Origin: Paraburkholderia sp. CNPSo 3274 | GTDB lineage: Bacteria; Pseudomonadota; Gammaproteobacteria; Burkholderiales; Burkholderiaceae | Direction of reading: 5' to 3' | NCBI RefSeq assembly: GCF_024206475.1 | Contig: NZ_JAMBPR010000005.1 | Location: forward strand, 62,001 to 126,000 | Length of the DNA stretch: 64,000 nucleotides | In this document: positions 33,694 through 43,013 of the stretch, one piece after another | Layout of the letters: each line of letters begins with the position of its first letter | Numbering within the stretch: position 1 is the stretch's first letter | Position numbers and translations under genes: made by a program | Notes under the pieces: generated by a model | Database searches by the model: none | Seen by the model: only the letters and a program-made list of their open reading frames with translations | What the model was told of the DNA's origin: nothing

Positions 33694-34791
33694 TTAGTCA
33701 TTCGAACCGTCGAAATCCACCACTTCAATCCAGTTCGCACCCTTGCCCACCGGGTACTTGCCAAGCTCATGCAGCGCACCGCTCTTCGCATCGATGCGGT
33801 AAGCGCTCAGCGTGGGCGAGAGCTGGCCGACGGCAAACAGATACTGGCCCGAAGGATCGATATTGAAGCCGCGCGGCTGCTTCTCGGTGGCATACGTGCC
33901 GATGCGCGTGAGCTTGCCCGTTTCCTGGTTCACGCGGTACGCGCCCAGCGTGCTCGACGTGCGCTCCGAGATATACAGGTGGCGGCCATCGGGTGTGAGG
34001 TGCACGTCGGCGCCCCACGGCTTGTCGCCGGAGAAGCCGGCGGGCAGGATCGAGATCGTCTGGATCGGCTTGACCGTGTCGTTCGCCGCGTTGAAGGCGA
34101 GCACGTGCAGCTTGCCGTCGAGTTCGTCGATCAGATAGACGAAGCGCTGGTCCGGCGAAAACTGGAAGTGGCGCGGGCCGGAATCCTTGGGCAGCGACCA
34201 GGCGGGCTTCGCGTCTTCGGTGAGCGCGCCTGTCGAGGCGTCGAACTTCAGGCGCAGCCATGCGTCGGCGCCGAGCACCGAGGCGAACGCGTAGCGGTTG
34301 TCCGGCGAGGTGCGAATGATGTGCGCCATCGGGCCCGTCTTCACGGTTTGCAGCGTGTCGCCCGCCACGCCGTTCTCGCCGATGCGGTTCACCGCCAGCA
34401 GATTGCCGCCGTACGAAGCGGAAAGCAGATAGCGCCCCGTGCCGTCGGTGGAAACATAGGCCATGCTCTCCGCGAGCGGCGCGCGGCCGAGTTCGACGAG
34501 ACGGCCATCGAGCGGATTCACGGCGAAGCTCACCACGCGATACGGCTTCGAGCGCAGCGCCGCATACAGGTGGTGATGGTCGGGCGAGAACGCCATCGGC
34601 ATCACCGTGCCGCCCACCGGCACGGTCTCGACCGCGGCCAGCGCGCCGTTTTGCGCATCGAGGCGAAACACCGATATGTCCTGGCTGTCGGCATTCGACA
34701 CATACACGTAGCTGGCCGCATGCACGGCCACCGATGCCGCGAGCCCCAAAACGGCGCCCACCACGCTACGCACCATTGCCTTCTTCTTCAT
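33694..34791 (-). CDS. Periplasmic lactonase / seven-bladed beta-propeller protein (6-phosphogluconolactonase-like fold)
   Basis: 365 residues. A signal peptide (MKKKAMVRSVVGAVLGLAAS to VHA) is followed by repeated propeller blades with SPDHHHLYAALR, SPDNRYAF, SPDQRFVYLIDELD, TPDGRHLYISER and DPSGQYLFAVGQ. The fold is that of YbhE-type 6-phosphogluconolactonase, but export argues for a different lactone or a binding role. AAAGGACGAC precedes the ATG. It follows the chemoreceptor gene by 53 bases on the same strand, suggesting co-transcription. Confidence 0.88.
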   Translation of the reverse strand: MKKKAMVRSVVGAVLGLAASVAVHAASYVYVSNADSQDISVFRLDAQNGALAAVETVPVGGTVMPMAFSPDHHHLYAALRSKPYRVVSFAVNPLDGRLVELGRAPLAESMAYVSTDGTGRYLLSASYGGNLLAVNRIGENGVAGDTLQTVKTGPMAHIIRTSPDNRYAFASVLGADAWLRLKFDASTGALTEDAKPAWSLPKDSGPRHFQFSPDQRFVYLIDELDGKLHVLAFNAANDTVKPIQTISILPAGFSGDKPWGADVHLTPDGRHLYISERTSSTLGAYRVNQETGKLTRIGTYATEKQPRGFNIDPSGQYLFAVGQLSPTLSAYRIDAKSGALHELGKYPVGKGANWIEVVDFDGSND

Positions 34792-34844
34792 GTCGTCCTT
34801 TCAGGTTTGTTAGTTATATTGAATGGTCTCGCGCGTTTCAGTCT

Positions 34845-36404
34845 TCACGCAAGCGCGCCAACGCGAAACACCGAAACCGCTTCCTTCATCGATTGCGCCT
34901 GGTGCTCCAGCGCGCTCGCGGCGGCGGCCGCCTGCTCCACGAGCGCGGCGTTCTGCTGCGTGACCTGATCCATCTGGCTCACGGCCATGCCCACCTGCTG
35001 AATGCCCGTGCTCTGCTCGGCGGTGGCCGTGGTGATCTCGGCCATGATGGTGGCGACGTTGCGCACCGAGTTGACGATCTCGTTCATCGCCTCGCCTGCC
35101 TGCGCGACGAGCGCGTTGCCGTTGCGCACGTCTTCCATCGAGGCGCCAATCAGTTCCTTGATCTCGCGCGCGGCGCCCGCGCTGCGTTGCGCGAGCGTGC
35201 GCACCTCACCCGCGACCACGGCGAAGCCACGTCCCTGCTCGCCCGCGCGCGCCGATTCCACGGCGGCGTTGAGCGCAAGAATATTGGTCTGGAACGCGAT
35301 GCTGTCGATCATGCTCGTGATCTCGGCAATCTTCTGCGAACTGGCGCTGATGTCCTGCATGGTCTGCACGGCGCGTCCCACCACGTCGCCGCCGCGCTGC
35401 GCGAGATCGGCCGCACCCGTGGCGAGCGTGCTGGCCTCGGATGCGTTCGCGGAGTTCTGCTTCACGGTCGAGGTGAGCTCTTCCATGCTCGCGGCGGTTT
35501 CTTCGAGCGACGCGGACTGCTCTTCGGTGCGGCTCGACAGATCGAGATTGCCCGCAGCGATCTCGCGCGCGGCCGTGTGAATCGCATCGCAACTGTCGCG
35601 CACGCCGGCCACGGTGCGCGAGAGCCCCGCCTGCATCCGGCGCATTGCCGCGAACAGCAGGCCGATTTCGTTACGGCCCGCTTCGGGCACGCGCACGGTG
35701 AGATCGTTCGAAGCGATGCGGTCGAGCACCGCCGCGGCTTCGGCCAGCGGGCGCGACACGATGCGCTGCAAGGCGAAATGCGTGACGACGACAAGCGCCA
35801 GCGCAATGGCCACGCCCACGACCACGAGCGTGACGATCCATGCGTAGCGCGCGTTGCCGTCTTCGAGCGTTGCCTCGGCGAGTGCACTGGCGAGCTTCTG
35901 GAACTTCTCCACGTTCACGGAATAGGCTGCGCCCGCGGCGGTGATGTCGGTGTCGTTGAGCGCCACGTAAGCCGCTGTGTCACCGTTACGCAGCGCGTCG
36001 GTCGCGCGCGTGAGCGTGTTCGAGAGTTGCGCAGCCGACTCGAGCAACTGACGCTTGAGGTCAGCGTCCATGCCGTCGAACGCCGGGGCGTTGGCGAAGG
36101 CCTGCGTCTCGCTCGTCGAAAGCTCGAAGCTATGCGCCGCGCTCTTCAGCGCGGAGTCGCGCGTGGCCGTGTCGTTACGCTCCTTGAGCGCGCTATAGCC
36201 GCGCACGAGCGCCGAGCGCGTGCGCGTGGTGTCCTTGTAGGCGTCGTTGACCAGAATGGTCTGGCGCGCGATTTCGTGCAGGCGTTGGGCGCTGGCGTTC
36301 GACTCCCTGAGCGAAAGCACGCCCGCGAAGCCGCCAATCAGGATCATCACGCCAAAGATCACCAGCACTGCAAGGAGGCTGGCTCGTACCGTCGTGTTGC
36401 GCAT
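34845..36404 (-). CDS. Methyl-accepting chemotaxis protein
   Basis: 519 residues. Transmembrane helices lie at about 8-30 and 190-212 and flank a four-helix-bundle periplasmic sensor of Tar type. HAMP follows, then the signalling hairpin with EITSMIDSIAFQTNILALNA and AVESARAGEQGRGFAVVAGE. There is no C-terminal CheR-binding pentapeptide. It reports a periplasmic ligand to the CheA/CheW array. The downstream propeller gene may supply or modify the ligand. Confidence 0.95.
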   Translation of the reverse strand: MRNTTVRASLLAVLVIFGVMILIGGFAGVLSLRESNASAQRLHEIARQTILVNDAYKDTTRTRSALVRGYSALKERNDTATRDSALKSAAHSFELSTSETQAFANAPAFDGMDADLKRQLLESAAQLSNTLTRATDALRNGDTAAYVALNDTDITAAGAAYSVNVEKFQKLASALAEATLEDGNARYAWIVTLVVVGVAIALALVVVTHFALQRIVSRPLAEAAAVLDRIASNDLTVRVPEAGRNEIGLLFAAMRRMQAGLSRTVAGVRDSCDAIHTAAREIAAGNLDLSSRTEEQSASLEETAASMEELTSTVKQNSANASEASTLATGAADLAQRGGDVVGRAVQTMQDISASSQKIAEITSMIDSIAFQTNILALNAAVESARAGEQGRGFAVVAGEVRTLAQRSAGAAREIKELIGASMEDVRNGNALVAQAGEAMNEIVNSVRNVATIMAEITTATAEQSTGIQQVGMAVSQMDQVTQQNAALVEQAAAAASALEHQAQSMKEAVSVFRVGALA

Positions 36405-36822
36405 GTTGCTTCAATCCCCGGTTTCCATGGTGTTCTTCTTTACGGCTGAAACGCCGGAGTCTTGAGGGTACGCCCGCCATGTTGTCCAACAACTTGTCCG
36501 CATCATCCCACAGTCGCGCGGCTATTCTGAAATTCGAGTTAACCCTGATCTCGACTCAGGAGCCGCACGGTCCGGTTGCTTTGGCTTCCGTAGCGTTGTA
36601 CGATTGGCTCTGACAACCAGCCACGATGTCAAACAACTTGATGACAACTGGCTGAACAAGCAGCGGATCAAGTCCGCAAACGGAACGCGCTTGACGCGAG
36701 TCAGGCGCGTTCTTGCGTAAGTAGATGCGGCGCGCACGAGGCGCGCCGTCTGGAGACAACAGATTCAGGCCGCATCGTGACCCAGGCGGTCTGAATCTCG
36801 CGCACGAGAGAGGTCGATCCAC
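36405..36822. promoter_or_regulatory. 418-bp divergent intergenic region with GntR-like dyads
   Basis: This gap between the chemoreceptor and a sugar-acid MFS gene has no credible reading frame. TTGTCCAACAACTTGTCC occurs near 36482. TGTCA and TGACA (36627-36646) lie inside a wider CAGCC/GGCTG pair. Such TTGTC/GACAA elements are typical of FadR-type GntR operators, which often control ACS-family transporters. No such regulator is encoded in this window. Confidence 0.35.
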
Positions 36823-38178
36823 ATGTCGTTGAGCCGCACCGCCACGCAGTCCGATGTCGCCAGGCGCACCAGGGTGCGCTACCTGATCCTCTCGCTGATC
36901 TTCATCATCACCACGCTCAACTACGCGGACCGCGCCACGCTCTCGGTCACGGGTTCGGCCATGCGCACCGAGTTCGGTCTCGACGCCATCCACATGGGCT
37001 ACATCTTCTCGGCGTTCAGCTGGGCCTATGTGCTCGCGCAGGTGCCCGCGGGCTGGGTGCTCGACCGTTTCGGCGCGCGCCGCGTGTACGCGGGCAGCAT
37101 CTTCCTGTGGTCGCTCTTCACGCTGCTGCAAAGCTCGATTGGTCTGCTCGGCAGCGCGGGCGCCGCGATTGCGGGCCTCTTCGCACTGCGCTTCGCAATG
37201 GGCGCGGCCGAAGCGCCCGCCTTCCCCGCCAACGCGAAAGTGGTGGCGAGCTGGTTCCCGGCCAGCGAGCGCGGCACGGCCTCGGCTATTTTCAATTCAG
37301 CTCAGTATTTCGCGGCCGTGGTGTTCACGCCGCTCATGGCGTGGCTCACGCATGCGTATGGCTGGCATCACGTCTATATCGTGATGGGCTTGGGCGGTCT
37401 CGTGCTCGCCTTCGCGTGGATCAGGTTCATGAAGAATCCGGCCGATCATCCGGGCGTGAACCAGCAGGAACTCGAATACATCGAGGCGGGCGGCGGCATC
37501 GTGAACGGGCATCAACGCGCAGCGCGTGCAGAGCGTAAAGAACGCAAGGGCGCGAACTGGGCGGTCATCCGCCAGCTGCTCGGCAACCGCATGCTGCTGG
37601 GCATCTATCTCGCGCAGTATTGCATCAACGTGCTCACGTACTTCTTCCTCACGTGGTTCCCGATCTACCTCGTGCAGGCGCGCCACATGACCATCCTGAA
37701 GGCGGGGCTGATCGCTTCGCTGCCGGCTATCTGCGGCTTCCTGGGCGGGGTGCTGGGCGGCGTCGCTTCGGACGCCCTGATCCGCTCCGGCCGCTCCCTG
37801 ACCATGGCGCGCAAGGTGCCGATCGTCGGCGGCATGGTGCTGTCGTCGTGCATCGTCGGCTGCAACTACGTGAACAGCGACTGGATCGTGGTCGCGCTCA
37901 TGTCGCTCGCGTTCTTCGGCAAGGGCCTGGGCGCACTCGGCTGGGCCGTGATCGCCGATACCGCGCCGCGCGAAGCCATCGGACTGTCGGGCTCGATCTT
38001 CAACATGTTCGGCAATGTGGCCGGCATCGTCACGCCGATCGTGATCGGCTATCTCGTGGCGGAGACTGGCTCGTTCAACGGCGCGCTCGCTTTTGTCGGC
38101 ATCAACGCGCTCGTTACGGTGATCAGCTATCTCGTGATCGTGAAGGACATCAAGCGCGTGGAGTTGAAGGCTGCCTGA
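36823..38178 (+). CDS. MFS transporter, anion:cation symporter family (sugar-acid type)
   Basis: 451 residues and twelve helices. The opening RYLILSLIFIITTLNYADRA and AYVLAQVPAGWVLDRFGARR are characteristic of the glucarate/galactonate group (GudP, DgoT). WFPASERGTASAIFNSAQYF is the conserved loop before helix 5. GAGAGG precedes the ATG. It probably imports a hexuronate, aldarate or aldonate by proton symport. No catabolic enzyme for such acids is adjacent. Confidence 0.92.
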   Translation: MSLSRTATQSDVARRTRVRYLILSLIFIITTLNYADRATLSVTGSAMRTEFGLDAIHMGYIFSAFSWAYVLAQVPAGWVLDRFGARRVYAGSIFLWSLFTLLQSSIGLLGSAGAAIAGLFALRFAMGAAEAPAFPANAKVVASWFPASERGTASAIFNSAQYFAAVVFTPLMAWLTHAYGWHHVYIVMGLGGLVLAFAWIRFMKNPADHPGVNQQELEYIEAGGGIVNGHQRAARAERKERKGANWAVIRQLLGNRMLLGIYLAQYCINVLTYFFLTWFPIYLVQARHMTILKAGLIASLPAICGFLGGVLGGVASDALIRSGRSLTMARKVPIVGGMVLSSCIVGCNYVNSDWIVVALMSLAFFGKGLGALGWAVIADTAPREAIGLSGSIFNMFGNVAGIVTPIVIGYLVAETGSFNGALAFVGINALVTVISYLVIVKDIKRVELKAA

Positions 38179-38200
38179 TTGTGCGTGATCGTGCGGCGCG

Positions 38201-39424
38201 CTATGACTTCTCGTGGGCCCGCCGCGCTAGCGTGCGGGCCGCGACGATAGCCGCCGCGAAGCCGGAAGCCGCGCCCACCAGCAACGCCCAGCGCGGCCCC
38301 CAATGGTCGGCTATCCACCCCACGATCGGCGCGCCGATGGGCGTGCCGCCCAGCGCTACTGCCAGACGGATCGCCAGCACGCGGCCACGCATGCCAGGCT
38401 CGGTGGAAAGCTGCATGAGACTGTTGGTTTCGGTGGTGAACGTGAGCGCCGCGATGCCGATCATTACGAGCGCGCCGCCGAACCACCAGTAGCCCGGCGC
38501 AACGGACGCCAGCACGCATCCCACCCCGAACGCCGCCGCCGCGAACAGCAGCGAGACGAAACGCGGATGGCTGCGCCCCGCCCCGAAGAAGGCGCCGCTC
38601 ATGGTGCCCACCGCCATCATGGAGGAAAGGAGTCCGTAGCGACCCGCGTCGGCGTGAAAGACGTTCACGGCCATCGTCGAGATAAAGATCGGAAAGTTCA
38701 GCCCGAAGGTGCCGATCAAAAACAGCATGACGAGAATGGCCCGCAGGTCCGGGCGTGCCCACACGTAGTGGAACCCCGCGGCAATACCGCCCTTCGCAGG
38801 TTGCACACGCCTCGCCGAACGCAGCTCGTCCACGCGCAAGCGCGTGAGCGAGATCAGGACGGCGACGAACGAAAGGCCGTTGAGCAGGAAGGCCCAGCCC
38901 ACGCCCACCGATGCAATGACGAGTCCCGCAACGGCCGGCCCAATCATGCGCGCGGCGTTGAACGAGGTGGAATTGAGCGCGACGGCGTTGGAGAGATCGG
39001 CGTCGCCCACCAGTTCCGAGACGAAGGTTTGCCGCACCGGCGCATCGAATGCCGTCGTGCAGCCGAACAGGAACGCGAACACGTATACGTGCCAAAGCTG
39101 CACGAGCCCCGTTGCCGTGAGCACGCCCAGTGCAATGGCAAGCGCGCCGAGCAGCGCCTGCGTGACCATGAGCAGCTTGCGCTGGTCGAAGTGGTCGGCG
39201 GCGAAACCCGACCACGGCATGAACAGCATTTGCGGGCCGAACTGCAAGCCCATCACGATACCGACCGCCGCCGCGCTGTGATGCGTGAGCCCGGTGAGGA
39301 CGAGCCAGTCTTGCGCTGTGCGCTGCATCCACGTGCCGACGTTCGAGACGAGTGCGCCCGCCGACCACACGCGATAGTTGTAAGTCCTGAGCGAACGAAA
39401 GAATCCGGATGCTGGAGCGCCCAT
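38201..39424 (-). CDS. MFS transporter (DHA3/EntS-like exporter)
   Basis: 407 residues from ATG 39424 (AGGCGG upstream). Twelve helices are seen. FRSLRTYNYRVWSAGALVSN at the start and FDAPVRQTFVSELVGDADLS are typical of DHA3 drug or siderophore exporters. It is 14 bases downstream of a marR gene on the same strand, so it is probably MarR-controlled efflux of a toxic or xenobiotic compound. Confidence 0.91.
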   Translation of the reverse strand: MGAPASGFFRSLRTYNYRVWSAGALVSNVGTWMQRTAQDWLVLTGLTHHSAAAVGIVMGLQFGPQMLFMPWSGFAADHFDQRKLLMVTQALLGALAIALGVLTATGLVQLWHVYVFAFLFGCTTAFDAPVRQTFVSELVGDADLSNAVALNSTSFNAARMIGPAVAGLVIASVGVGWAFLLNGLSFVAVLISLTRLRVDELRSARRVQPAKGGIAAGFHYVWARPDLRAILVMLFLIGTFGLNFPIFISTMAVNVFHADAGRYGLLSSMMAVGTMSGAFFGAGRSHPRFVSLLFAAAAFGVGCVLASVAPGYWWFGGALVMIGIAALTFTTETNSLMQLSTEPGMRGRVLAIRLAVALGGTPIGAPIVGWIADHWGPRWALLVGAASGFAAAIVAARTLARRAHEKS

Positions 39425-39438
39425 GTGACCGCCTCGCC

Positions 39439-39891
39439 TTAGTCGGCCACGAGCCGCTTGAGCAGTTCGACTGCGGCGGCTAGCTGCTGTTGCTCCGCGC
39501 CGGAAAGGCGCATCTCTATCTTGCGCGAGAGCCAGTCCTGACGCGCCGCCCGTCCTTGCTTGAGCCACTCGCGAAAGGCGCGAGTGAGCGACCAGAGCGT
39601 TTGGCGCCCGTCATTGGGGTCCGGTGCGCCGCTGATATGGCCCGCCGCCTCGAGCGGCGCGATGAGCGTGCCCATGGACTGCGGGCGCATCCCTTCCGCG
39701 CGCGCGAGGCTCGAGACCGTGGACGGCCCCTCGCGTTCGAGCCGCTGCAGCACGGCCATCTGGGAAGGCGTGAAGTCGCCGAGGATCGCCTGCTCGCGAA
39801 AGCGGCGGCGCAGTTGCCCGACCAGCGCGCGCAGGTCGCCGGCAAGCGCCGCGGCAAGGTCGGGAGGATGAGTTTTGGCGCGATCGGTCAT
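39439..39891 (-). CDS. MarR family transcriptional regulator
   Basis: 150 residues. The winged-helix core includes FTPSQMAVLQRLEREGPSTV and GMRPQSMGTLIAPLEAAG, with the wing at GAPDPNDGRQ. It forms an operon with the exporter that follows. An imperfect dyad overlaps its own promoter, so autorepression released by a phenolic or drug-like ligand is expected. Confidence 0.92.
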   Translation of the reverse strand: MTDRAKTHPPDLAAALAGDLRALVGQLRRRFREQAILGDFTPSQMAVLQRLEREGPSTVSSLARAEGMRPQSMGTLIAPLEAAGHISGAPDPNDGRQTLWSLTRAFREWLKQGRAARQDWLSRKIEMRLSGAEQQQLAAAVELLKRLVAD

Positions 39892-39906
39892 CCCCGCATT
39901 CTAGAA

Positions 39907-39942
39907 GATGCGAAGGTAAACTGCAAAGATAACCTTCACATC
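39907..39942. promoter_or_regulatory. Candidate MarR operator
   Basis: GATGCGAAGGT and ACCTTCACATC pair at 10 of 11 positions around a 14-base A/T-rich centre. They fill the 51-bp space between the marR start and the preceding gene. The site would cover the marR promoter. Confidence 0.55.
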
Positions 39943-41449
39943 TCAGGGGCAATCGCCGTCCTGCGGGGTCGAGCGACAATGGGCGTGTACGAAGTCCGAT
40001 TTGGCCTTTACGGCGTCGGGCTGCTCAACAATACGGGCACCTCCGCTCTTGACTGCGGCCTGGAATTCCGGCGAGTCCAGGATGATCGCGCTTGCGGCAC
40101 TGCGCAGGCGATCGATCGCTGCATCCGGTAACGCAAGCGATGTCGGCAATTGATTGAGGTAGTTCCGCTCGACGTTGTCGGCCAGCGCGTCAAACGACAC
40201 GTCGACCACATAGATATCGGTATCGGGCGCGTCCACAGCCTCGGCCAGTGCTGGGTCCTTGCTATCCTTGAATGCCTCGGAATTGCGGATCTTGCGCAAT
40301 AAGGCCCATCGTGCCTTGATGTCCTGCAATAACTCGACTGATTCGCTGGAGAACCGGTCGATCGGCACGCCGACCGCCCGCACGAGTGTCCTGATCGTGC
40401 CCGGTGGACGCTCCGAGAGATTCCAGCTAGTCGACGGCGACGAGGCCGCGTTCACCACGAAGATAATCAATCTGCGAACGTTGTCGAGCGGCGCGGGCTG
40501 ACCGGCTTCGTGGAGCGCCTCAAATGTGCCGATGAAGTCGAGCACGCCCCTTAAGCCCGAGATTGTCGGATACCCCGCCATCTACAAGGTGGAAATACGG
40601 GTTCTGCTGCGCGTCGACAATTTCGCGCAAGTCCGCCAGTCGATTGAGGATGCGACTCGCGGATCTCTGCGCCCTGTCGGATTGGGCAAGCGCATGGCTC
40701 CACTCGGGTTCCTCGTAACCACACGTGCCGCCGTAGTTGTTGATCGTAATCGGAGCCAGAGCGACCGGCACCGCAGAGGATGCCGCCGCCGCACGCGAAA
40801 GCTTGACTGGCCCGAGATCCGCGCACATGACATCGAAGTTTTGCTGGAGAAACACGATACGCGATCCCGTCGTCAGTTCTGTTGCGCTGACTGCGATCAT
40901 CGGACCGCCCTTGTCCTCGAGTTCGGCGAATGTCGCATTGTTGAACAGGACTTCGTCATACAGCTTCGCCGCAATCTCGGAGCGGCTCCAGCGCGCGGAA
41001 GCCAGTGCGGGCCAGTTCGCAGGATTGAGGATCCGGGCAATGAGTTGCCCCTGCACATTGCGCTTGAGAAAGCGATCCTCATAGAAGTCGAACAGATGCT
41101 CGCCGTAAAGCCCGTACGCGAGCGCAGTAAAGCTGCCTCCGGAAACACCGGTGATCAGGTCCACCTCGTCGAGCAAGCGGACTTTCTTGCCCGACGTGGT
41201 CGTCACTTCGATGCGCGGCAGTGTCTCCAGTGTTCCGTATGAAAATGCGGCCGCGCGCATGCCGCCGCCAGAGAAGGCCAGAATGACCATATCCTGCCGG
41301 CCGCCCCTGTTTCCGTCCAGCCGGTCAAACGGGCTCAGCTGTTGCGGGTCGTATCGAATGATCGGTGGGTTCACGGGCCGCGTCGCACATCCGCCAAGCA
41401 GTATCAACAGTGTGACCGAAAGTACTATGGAGTCCTTCCATGAACGCAC
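39943..41449 (-). pseudogene. Patatin-like phospholipase lipoprotein, frameshifted
   Basis: The GTG at 41449 starts a lipoprotein signal (ILLGGCATRP). The patatin oxyanion loop FSGGGMRAAAFSYG and the nucleophile GVSGGS follow. The catalytic VDGGVSDNLGL is reached at about 40560, and the frame then ends early. The other frame continues immediately as RGVLDFIGTFEALHEAG and runs to 39943. Removing one base in CTTAAGGGGC (40547-40554) restores a protein of about 501 residues. It follows the outer-membrane channel gene by 27 bases. Either a real mutation, a sequencing error beside the G-run or, less likely, +1 recoding explains it. Confidence 0.8.
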
Positions 41450-41476
41450 GACGATGTCCTTAAGGCCAGCGTGATA

Positions 41477-42943
41477 TCACCTTCCCTGCGGGGCAACGCC
41501 CTTTCGCTCGGCGCTCAGGGACACGGGCGTACGCGAATCAGCGATATCTACCCAGCCGCCGCCCATTGCCTGATACACACCGATCACCTGGTTGTAGCGC
41601 GCGGCCTGCAAGCTCGCGAGGGCAAGCTCCGCTGAGAACAGGTCGTTTTCGGAAACCAGCACTTCGAGATAGCCGATGAGACCGTCTTCGAACTTGAGCC
41701 GCGAAAATCTCGCATATTCACGCAATGCATCTACGCGCTGCTGTTGAAGCTCGGCCTGCTCGATGGTCTTCTGCGAGCTGACGAGCGCATTGTCGGCATC
41801 GCCGAACGCACCCAGCACCGTCTGCCTGTAAACCAGTTCGGCCTGGCTCTTTTGTGCCTCGGCCGACTGCACCTGACCACCGATGGCGCCCGACGTGAAG
41901 ATCGGTCCGGTCAGCCCCGCCGCGAGCGACCAGACCTGTGCCGGGCCGGAAAGGAAGTCGCCGAACGCGGTGCTGACCGAGCCAAGCGCCCCCGTCAGCG
42001 AGATCGTCGGATAGTAAAGTGCGCGGGCGGCGCCTACATTCGCGTTCGCCGCGACCAGATTCTGTTCGGCCTGCAAAATATCGGGACGCCGCTCGAGCAG
42101 TGTTGAAGGCAGATCCGCCGGAATCACAGGAAGCGCGAGCTCGCTCACCGACTTGCCTCGCGGAATCGGCCCAGGATTGCGCCCGAGCAGAATGGAGATG
42201 CCGTTTTCCACGATGTCAATCTGCTGCTCGATGGCCGGGATCGCGGTTTGCGCCAGCTTGTACTGGGAGCGCACCTGCGAAAGCTCCGTCTGCGAAACGA
42301 GGCCGTCCCGGTAGCGCAGCTCGAATATGCGCAGTGTTTCCCCGAAATTGCTCGCAGTGGCCCGCGCGACTTCAAGTTGCCGGTCGAGCCCGCGCAGCGT
42401 GATGTAGCTGGTCGCCACGCCTGTCACGAGCGAAAGCACGACGCCCCGCTGAGCCTGTTCGCTGGCATAGACCTGCGCCTGTGCGGCTTCGGTCAGGCGC
42501 CTTACCCGCCCGAACAAATCGATTTGCCATGAGGCGGACAGCATGCCCTGATAGAGATTGAATACGGGGTCGAGCGTGGGTGGCAGCGGTGGCATGCCGA
42601 CCTGGCTGGCCCGGTTGCGGCTCACGCTGGCGCCGTAGCCGATCTGCGGAAGGCCCTGTGAGCGCGCGGAGCGTAGCACGCCGATGAACTGGTCGACGCG
42701 CGCCGCCGCGATGCGCACGTCCAGATTGCCCTGCAGCGCGGATTGAATCAGGTCGTTCAGCACCGGATCGTCGAACTGCTCCCACCATGCCGTGTTCACG
42801 ACCTCTTCAGCCTGTGGCAAGTCGATTCGCCACGTTGCCGGCACCTCGACTTCGGGGCGACTGTAATCGGGTCCCACGGTAATGCAGCCGGCCAGGCAAC
42901 TGGTAGCGGCGGCAAATAGTGCAGCACGCGTCAGCCTTCTCAT
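41477..42943 (-). CDS. NodT-family RND efflux outer-membrane lipoprotein
   Basis: 488 residues from ATG 42943 (GGAG upstream). The lipobox is SCLAGC with Cys20. Two OEP repeats of the TolC/OprM fold follow, with VGPDYSRPEVEVPATW and AWWEQFDDPVLNDLIQSALQ early, and RRPDILQAEQNLVAANANVGAARA in the second half. It forms the trimeric exit channel for an RND pump. The pump and adaptor are on the same strand but about 5.6 kb upstream, beyond the antiporter genes. It begins 70 bases after the last antiporter gene. Confidence 0.93.
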   Translation of the reverse strand: MRRLTRAALFAAATSCLAGCITVGPDYSRPEVEVPATWRIDLPQAEEVVNTAWWEQFDDPVLNDLIQSALQGNLDVRIAAARVDQFIGVLRSARSQGLPQIGYGASVSRNRASQVGMPPLPPTLDPVFNLYQGMLSASWQIDLFGRVRRLTEAAQAQVYASEQAQRGVVLSLVTGVATSYITLRGLDRQLEVARATASNFGETLRIFELRYRDGLVSQTELSQVRSQYKLAQTAIPAIEQQIDIVENGISILLGRNPGPIPRGKSVSELALPVIPADLPSTLLERRPDILQAEQNLVAANANVGAARALYYPTISLTGALGSVSTAFGDFLSGPAQVWSLAAGLTGPIFTSGAIGGQVQSAEAQKSQAELVYRQTVLGAFGDADNALVSSQKTIEQAELQQQRVDALREYARFSRLKFEDGLIGYLEVLVSENDLFSAELALASLQAARYNQVIGVYQAMGGGWVDIADSRTPVSLSAERKGVAPQGR

Positions 42944-43013
42944 GACGAACTCCAGGTTCTGCTTCGACCGCGCACGGTATGCGCACGCGCCGCAGTCGCT
43001 TGCGACACACACA

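Noticed and set aside
40520..40581. Programmed +1 frameshift in the patatin gene
   Set aside because: CUU-AAG-G is not a strong slip site: no stop or rare codon follows the CUU. An indel or sequencing error is simpler, so recoding is kept only as a remote option.
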